From NCBI GenBank assembly GCA_900757795.1, contig CAAEPE010000036.1, positions 1-64,000 of the forward strand: 64,000 nucleotides of DNA, given 5' to 3'. Position 1 is the stretch's first letter, and the number at the start of each line of letters is the position of its first letter. Of the stretch, positions 59,109-64,000 are shown one piece after another. The notes below the pieces were generated by a model. It made no database searches. It was not told where the DNA came from and was given only the letters and a program-made list of their open reading frames with translations. The translations under genes were made by a program, and so were the position numbers. The DNA comes from an uncultured Phascolarctobacterium sp. (GTDB taxonomy: Bacteria; Bacillota; Negativicutes; Acidaminococcales; Acidaminococcaceae).

Positions 59109-60347
59109 TTGTTTAATTATCAAGCTATTGAAGCGGCAGCTTTGGCTGAGGTTGCCAAACACACTCCGGAGCTGGAGGCGACAGCTCTTTATAACACAGA
59201 AAAGGTTATCACTGCTTTCCGCAATAACATGGTCAGCGATTATTATTTAAAGCCTACCACCGGTTACGGTTACAGTGACGTGGGCCGCGATACTTTAGAT
59301 TTAATTTATGCAGAAATCTTTAAAACGGAAGCTGCTTTGGTGCGCTCTCAATTTGTCAGCGGCACTCACGCTTTGGCTGTGGCATTGCTGGGCAATCTGC
59401 ATCCTGGCGACGAGCTGATTGGCTTAACCGGCACGCCTTATGATACTATGCAGTCAATTATCGGTTATCCGGTAAAAACTAAAGGCAGCTTGGTAGATTT
59501 GGGCATTACTTATAAAGAACTGCCCATGACCGGCGGTCACGTTGATTTAAATGCAGTGAAAAAAGCTGTTACCGAAAAAACCACTATGGTGCATATTCAG
59601 CGTTCCTGCGGTTACAGCAGCGTGCGCAATACAATAAGCGTGGAAGAAATTGGCCGTATTATTAAAGCAGCCAAGGAAGCCAATCCTAATGTAATTTGTT
59701 TCGTAGATAATTGCTATGGCGAATTTATAGATAAGCAGGAGCCAACAGAAGTTGGCGCAGATATTATGGCCGGCTCGCTGATTAAAAATTTGGGCGGCGG
59801 TTTTGCGCCTACGGGCGGTTATATTGTAGGTCGTCAGGATTTGGTGGAGAACGCTTCTTACCGTTTAACCGCTCCCGGTTTGGGCGGAGAAATGGGCGCA
59901 ACCTTGGGCGACACCCAGCGCGAATTTTATCAAGGCTTGTTTTTGGCGCCCCATGTAGTTATGCAGGCTGTCAAAACCGCTGTTTTTGCGGCAGCCGTGT
60001 TTAAAAGCATGGGTTATGCTGTTAAACCACAGCCGGAGGATAAACGCAGCGATATTATTCAGGCTATTACCTTGGAAAGCAAGCGTCGTTTGTGCGATTT
60101 CTGTATCGCTATTCAAAGTAATTCTCCCGTGGATGCGCACGTGGAGCCGGTTCCGGCGCCGCTACCAGGTTATCAGGATGATATCGTCATGGCAGCCGGT
60201 ACTTTTGTGCAGGGCGCTTCCATTGAATTGAGCGCCGACGGCCCCTGCCGCGAGCCTTACAACGTCTTTTTCCAAGGCGGCTTGACCTTTGAGCACGGCC
60301 GCTTGGCAATTATGGCGGCTGCTCAGCGCGTAGGAGCCAAAGATTAA
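59109..60347 (+). CDS. YnbB-type PLP-dependent enzyme (methionine gamma-lyase family)
   Basis: A fold-type I PLP enzyme, often annotated as aluminium resistance or methionine gamma-lyase family protein. The putative Schiff-base Lys is K226 (AGSLIKNLGGG), preceded by ICFVDNCYGEF (Asp contacting the PLP nitrogen) and VSGTHALAVAL (phosphate region). 412 residues is typical. The start is TTG with AAGGTG 8 nt upstream. The pairing hflX-ynbB is conserved in Bacillus subtilis (ynbA-ynbB), supporting orthology. The true substrate is not established for the family. Confidence 0.9.
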   Translation: MFNYQAIEAAALAEVAKHTPELEATALYNTEKVITAFRNNMVSDYYLKPTTGYGYSDVGRDTLDLIYAEIFKTEAALVRSQFVSGTHALAVALLGNLHPGDELIGLTGTPYDTMQSIIGYPVKTKGSLVDLGITYKELPMTGGHVDLNAVKKAVTEKTTMVHIQRSCGYSSVRNTISVEEIGRIIKAAKEANPNVICFVDNCYGEFIDKQEPTEVGADIMAGSLIKNLGGGFAPTGGYIVGRQDLVENASYRLTAPGLGGEMGATLGDTQREFYQGLFLAPHVVMQAVKTAVFAAAVFKSMGYAVKPQPEDKRSDIIQAITLESKRRLCDFCIAIQSNSPVDAHVEPVPAPLPGYQDDIVMAAGTFVQGASIELSADGPCREPYNVFFQGGLTFEHGRLAIMAAAQRVGAKD

Positions 60348-60441
60348 ATTGTATCAGCCGGCCGGAAGAAATTTTTGCGTAGGAAATAAAAGCTGTCAAT
60401 AATTTCTGACTGCCATGTTTAATTTCATTAGGGAGCTGATA

Positions 60442-60915
60442 ATGATGAATAATATGACCATCTGTAATTATATAGTTGGCTTTTTGGGGACAATCATCGG
60501 CGGCATGATTATGCACGCTTCCGCTGCTTTTTCGCTGGCGTTTACGGAGAACGGCCCTGGACCGGGTTTTTGGCCGTTCAGCTTAGGCTGCGCTATGGCG
60601 GCGGCAGCAGTGGTGCTGCTGATTTATACTTTTAGCAACAGAGCGGATTTATCTGGGCAAAAAGTAACGTTGACTACAGCTGCCAATAAGCGCGTCTATA
60701 TGATGATGGGTTTGGTAGTTTTGTTTTGCGTGCTGATAAATTTGCTGGGCTTTTATCCGGCGTCAGCCGTATTGATTGTTGCCGTAATGCGTCTGTTAGA
60801 TTACAATGATGTGAAGGGTATTGCCTTGACTACGGTGCTGACCTTGGTATTTATTTATCTTGTGTTTGGATTTTTGCTGCATACGCAGATGCCCCAATCC
60901 ATATTTTTATCCTAG
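60442..60915 (+). CDS. tctB: Tripartite tricarboxylate transporter small permease (TctB)
   Basis: The four-helix small membrane subunit of a TTT carboxylate importer. Hydrophobic segments lie at about residues 6-30, 42-62, 84-103 and 130-150, with the GPGPGFWPFSLG motif typical of TctB after the first. ATG 60442 follows GGGAG; the frame opens earlier at 60415 without support. It is 12 bp upstream of tctA. The ~95 bp after the YnbB gene hold nothing else that I can identify. The substrate could be citrate or another di/tricarboxylate. Confidence 0.85.
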   Translation: MMNNMTICNYIVGFLGTIIGGMIMHASAAFSLAFTENGPGPGFWPFSLGCAMAAAAVVLLIYTFSNRADLSGQKVTLTTAANKRVYMMMGLVVLFCVLINLLGFYPASAVLIVAVMRLLDYNDVKGIALTTVLTLVFIYLVFGFLLHTQMPQSIFLS

Positions 60916-60927
60916 GAGGTGGCGAGC

Positions 60928-62409
60928 ATGACTGATATTCTTAGTGCGTTGAATATGGTTTTAGTGCCTTTAAACCTTTTAGGCTTAATTGTCGGCGTTT
61001 TGGTGGGCATTGCCTTTGGCTGTATGCCGGGATTGAGCGTTAATATGGGATTGGCGCTGCTGTTTCCGCTGGCATTTACCTTTCACGGCATCGGCGGCAT
61101 TTTAATGCTGTTGGGAATTTACTGCGGCGCAATTTACGGCGGCAGCATCAGCGCTATTCTGCTGAAAACTCCCGGCACGCCTGCTTCGGTGGCGACCACG
61201 CTGGACGGTTATCCTATGGCTACCAAATTGCGTCAGCCAGGCAGAGCCTTGGGCTTGTCAACGCTGGCTAGTACCTTTGGCGGGATTTTTAGTACAGTTT
61301 GCTTAATTTTATTAGCGCCCCAGCTGGCAAAAGTTGCTTTGCAGTTTTCTAAGCCGGAATATTTTGCTTTGGCTATTTTTGGCCTCAGTATTATTACCAG
61401 CGTTTCTTCAGGCAGCGTTATTAAAGGAATTATGGGCGGCCTTTTGGGTTTATTTTTGGCGACGGTAGGCATTGACGCCATGACCGGCACTATTCGTTTT
61501 ACTTTAGATACTACCTATTTATTAGGCGGCGTATCCTTCATTCCTATTTTGATTGGCGTGTTTGCTTTTGCGCAGGTGCTTGGCAGTATCGAAGATTATT
61601 ATCACAACGAGCGCAGCGAGCAGCATATGGTTATTGATAGACTTTTGCCGTCGTTGGCAGATATTAAGCGGGTTTTTGTTACGCTGGTGCGCTCTTCCTT
61701 TATCGGTACCTTTATTGGCTGCGTGCCGGGTACGGGCGGCGATATTGCTTCTTTTGTTTCTTACGACCAAGCTAAACGGTGGTCCAAGCACAGTGCAAAT
61801 TTTGGCAACGGCGAACCGGAGGGTATTTGCGCTTCGGAAGCAGGCAACAATGCTGTTTCCGGCGGTGCTTTTATTCCTGTGCTGACGTTGGGCATTCCCG
61901 GCGACGGTGCGACTGCCATTATGATGGGGGCGCTTATGGTGCAGGGACTGCAGCCCGGTCCCTTGCTATTCGTGGAAAAAGCTCCGGACGTTTACGCAAT
62001 TTTTATCGGTCTCTTGTTAGCCAATATTATTATGGGCATTATGGGCTTTAGCCTCATTCGTTTGTTTACCAAGGTTGTGAATGTGCCGTTACATATTTTG
62101 CTGCCGATTATTGTGATGATGACCTTTGTAGGCACTTATTCCTATAATAATTCTTTGAATGATGTTTATTTAATGGTTGTCAGCGGCTTTATAGGCTATT
62201 TCCTCAATAAATTAGGCTTTTCTATGTCGGCTATTATTATCGGCATTATTTTAGGAGGTATGGCGGAGCAAAATTTTGTTGGTTCCTTGATTATGAGCGA
62301 TGGCAATTTTAATATTTTCTATACCAGACCCTTGTGCTTGTTCTTCTTGGCAGCGGCAGTTTTATCCTTGCTGTCACCGTTTATCGGCAAATTATTTAAA
62401 AAGTTATAA
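60928..62409 (+). CDS. tctA: Tripartite tricarboxylate transporter large permease (TctA)
   Basis: The main ~12-helix membrane subunit of a TTT importer that uses an ion gradient and a periplasmic TctC. The signature AFGCMPGLSVNMGLALLFP near residue 30 and YGGSISAILLKTPGTPASVATTLDGYPMA near 75 are diagnostic, and GCVPGTGGDIASFVSYD and LGIPGDGATAIMMGALM in the second half are the duplicated substrate loops. ATG 60928 is 8 nt after AGGAGG, preferred over GTG 60919. No tctC gene is found in this window; a terminator follows directly. Confidence 0.94.
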   Translation: MTDILSALNMVLVPLNLLGLIVGVLVGIAFGCMPGLSVNMGLALLFPLAFTFHGIGGILMLLGIYCGAIYGGSISAILLKTPGTPASVATTLDGYPMATKLRQPGRALGLSTLASTFGGIFSTVCLILLAPQLAKVALQFSKPEYFALAIFGLSIITSVSSGSVIKGIMGGLLGLFLATVGIDAMTGTIRFTLDTTYLLGGVSFIPILIGVFAFAQVLGSIEDYYHNERSEQHMVIDRLLPSLADIKRVFVTLVRSSFIGTFIGCVPGTGGDIASFVSYDQAKRWSKHSANFGNGEPEGICASEAGNNAVSGGAFIPVLTLGIPGDGATAIMMGALMVQGLQPGPLLFVEKAPDVYAIFIGLLLANIIMGIMGFSLIRLFTKVVNVPLHILLPIIVMMTFVGTYSYNNSLNDVYLMVVSGFIGYFLNKLGFSMSAIIIGIILGGMAEQNFVGSLIMSDGNFNIFYTRPLCLFFLAAAVLSLLSPFIGKLFKKL

Positions 62410-62444
62410 CAGATTAGCTTATTATTGCTTAAATATAATTTATA

Positions 62445-62480
62445 CAACCTGTTGCTTAGTGGCGACAGGTTGTTTTTTTG
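62445..62480 (+). terminator. Terminator after tctA
   Basis: An 11-bp stem CAACCTGTTGC / GCGACAGGTTG with one T-G pair and a 6-nt loop, followed by T7. Confidence 0.92.
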
Positions 62481-62500
62481 AAATTTATTTTTTGTTTTCG

Positions 62501-62529
62501 TTGCCAAGGTTTTGTGAAAGGTGTATAAT
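62501..62529 (+). promoter_or_regulatory. Promoter of the TRAP permease gene
   Basis: TTGCCA and TATAAT are spaced by 17 bp, 50 bp before the ATG. Confidence 0.78.
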
Positions 62530-62578
62530 GTAGCAAATATTGTAACCGTTGTGCAGCATGGTAGTAAGGAGTTAATTT

Positions 62579-64000
62579 ATGAGTAAACAAGAGGCGACAC
62601 AAGCAGACTTGGATAAAAAAGCACAGGAGCTTTTGGAAGAGCAAGAGTCAGAAGCGCGTATGCGCACCTATCAAGGACCGTTAAATAAAATTATCGTAGC
62701 GTTGCTATGTATTTGGGCAGCTTTTCAAGTTTATTTCACCACAATAGGAGTTATCAGTGCTATCAATTTGAGAGCTATGCACTGTATTTTTTTATTACTA
62801 TTTACGTTTTTGTTGTTCCCTACATATAAAAAAGAAAAACGTTTGCGCACAATGCCGCCGGTGTGGGATATGGTGCTAATACTTTTAGGCGTTGGTAGTT
62901 TTGGCTATTTAATTTTGAATTATGAGCGTATTGCTATGACGGGCGGGCGTATTGATATCCACGAAATATTGATTGCCGGGACGGCGCTTTTAGTAGTTTT
63001 TGAAGCAGCTCGTCGCGCTTCGGGAAATTTAGCTATACTGGCGCTGATATTTTTAGGTTATAACTGGTTTGGCGAATTTTTGCCGGGATATTTGGGTCAT
63101 AACGGCTTTACACTCAAACGTGTGCTGATTACACAGTTTTGGGGTACCCAAGGCGTATTAGGCACCGGTATCGGCGTATCTGCCACTTATATCTTTCTGT
63201 TCGTTTTATTTGGTGCGTATTTAAAGTACAGCGGCTTTTCCAAATTTATCAACGATTTTTCGCTGACCTTGGTTGGTCAAACTCCAGGCGGTCCGGCGAA
63301 GGTTGCTGTTTTGGCTTCCGGCTTGATGGGCATGATTAATGGCTCGGCAGTAGCCAACGTTGCTACCACCGGTACCATAACCATTCCCTTGATGAAGCAG
63401 ACAGGCTACAAAAAGGAATTTGCCGCAGCCGTAGAGGCTGTTGCGTCTACTGGTGGTCAGTTCTGCCCGCCGATTATGGGTGCTGTGGGCTTTGTAATGG
63501 CGGAATTTTTGGGTATCAGTTATACTAAAGTAATGCTGGCGGCGATTGTTCCCGCGCTGCTGTATTATGTAGGTTTGCTCATGGCAGTGCATTTTGAGGC
63601 TATGAGATTGGGGCTTTCCGGACTTTCCAAGGAAAATATTCCCGACGCTATGAAGGTAGTCAAAGAGCAAGGTCATTTAGTGCTGCCCTTAGTAATGCTC
63701 ATAGGCTTAATGTTTGCGGGTTATACGCCGCTTTATGCTGCAGTGTTCTCAATTTTTGGTACCATTGCCGCCAGCTGGCTGCGCAAAGAAACCCGCATGA
63801 CACCTCAAATTATTTTAGACGCGACGGTTGAAGGGGCTAAGGGAGCAATTTCCGTAGGTGTTTGCTGCGTAATTATCGGCGTAATTATCGGCACCGTTAC
63901 CTTGACCAGCATGGGTCTGAACATGGGTTATTTAATTTTAAATATCGTGGACAATAATAATATTTATCTGACGGGATTTTTTGTTATGGTCATGTCTACG
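62579..64000 (+). CDS. Fused TRAP transporter permease (TAXI-type DctQM), 5' part
   Basis: An open frame of 474 codons that runs off the right end of the window without a stop. The cytoplasmic N-terminus (SKQEATQADLDKKAQELL) is followed by about four helices of the small-subunit domain, then the DctM-like domain with GVSATYIFLFVLFGAYL, MGMINGSAVANVATTGTITIPLMK and STGGQFCPPIMGAVGF, the hallmark of fused 4TM/12TM permeases. AAGGAG is 7 nt before the ATG. Such permeases pair with a TAXI solute-binding protein, not seen here and perhaps downstream. It is transcribed from its own promoter, separate from tctBA. Confidence 0.93.
   Translation, partial: MSKQEATQADLDKKAQELLEEQESEARMRTYQGPLNKIIVALLCIWAAFQVYFTTIGVISAINLRAMHCIFLLLFTFLLFPTYKKEKRLRTMPPVWDMVLILLGVGSFGYLILNYERIAMTGGRIDIHEILIAGTALLVVFEAARRASGNLAILALIFLGYNWFGEFLPGYLGHNGFTLKRVLITQFWGTQGVLGTGIGVSATYIFLFVLFGAYLKYSGFSKFINDFSLTLVGQTPGGPAKVAVLASGLMGMINGSAVANVATTGTITIPLMKQTGYKKEFAAAVEAVASTGGQFCPPIMGAVGFVMAEFLGISYTKVMLAAIVPALLYYVGLLMAVHFEAMRLGLSGLSKENIPDAMKVVKEQGHLVLPLVMLIGLMFAGYTPLYAAVFSIFGTIAASWLRKETRMTPQIILDATVEGAKGAISVGVCCVIIGVIIGTVTLTSMGLNMGYLILNIVDNNNIYLTGFFVMVMST

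Noticed and set aside
1..64000. CRISPR arrays, transposases, prophage genes
   Set aside because: No regularly spaced repeats, cas genes, IS transposases or phage structural genes were recognised.

Overview
The window looks like a chromosome segment of a Firmicute with Gram-positive-type gene organisation but with an O-antigen-like export cluster. This fits the Negativicutes (diderm Firmicutes), perhaps the Acidaminococcaceae/Phascolarctobacterium group. The support is a pyr operon with a PyrR-type attenuator and a type 1B dihydroorotate dehydrogenase (PyrK/PyrD), the rplU-prp-rpmA operon with an N-terminally extended L27, RNase J, an hflX-ynbB pair, and tct/TRAP carboxylate transport. The genus is inference: there is no 16S gene in the window.

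Layout. 1-130: the 3' part of a 5S rRNA and its terminator. 162-4363: a DEAD-box helicase, glucose-6-phosphate isomerase and a reverse-strand acyltransferase. 4500-14465: a pyrimidine operon (pyrB-pyrC-carA-carB-pyrK-pyrD-pyrF-pyrE) behind a clear promoter, a PyrR-binding hairpin and an attenuator; it encodes all steps from bicarbonate to UMP. 14474-22763: accessory metabolism. It holds two GNAT acetyltransferases, an alpha/beta hydrolase, a reverse-strand block (TSUP exporter, amidohydrolase, two small membrane proteins), and a divergent Crp/Fnr regulator with a gamma-glutamyltransferase-like enzyme. 22779-26106: RNase G, L21-Prp-L27, a peroxiredoxin and tRNA-Thr.

26157-43449 is a distinctly AT-rich surface-glycan cluster, apparently one long transcription unit. 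It has a WbaP-type initiating sugar-phosphate transferase, several GT2 glycosyltransferases, UDP-sugar dehydrogenase, an acyltransferase, two closely related Wzm/Wzt-like ABC exporter pairs, and RmlA, RmlB, a 3,4-ketoisomerase, an aminotransferase and a GNAT enzyme. Together these predict a dTDP-3-acylamino-3,6-dideoxyhexose (Fuc3NAc/Qui3NAc type). Two genes are broken exactly at homopolymers (A7 in a glycosyltransferase, G8 in the aminotransferase), and a third gene carries an in-frame G7. I read this as possible phase variation of the glycan; assembly error is the main alternative. The two ABC pairs are direct repeats that could also recombine.

43591-44365 is an AbrB/RelE-type toxin-antitoxin pair at the cluster's right edge. 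44513-60347 is a long co-directional housekeeping run: RNase J, FtsK, RodZ, a YgiQ-type radical SAM protein, a lone solute-binding lipoprotein, RimO, CinA, a second DEAD-box helicase, HflX with an unusual JAMM-like N-terminal extension, and a YnbB-type PLP enzyme. 60442-64000 carries tctB-tctA and the start of a fused TRAP permease that runs off the window.
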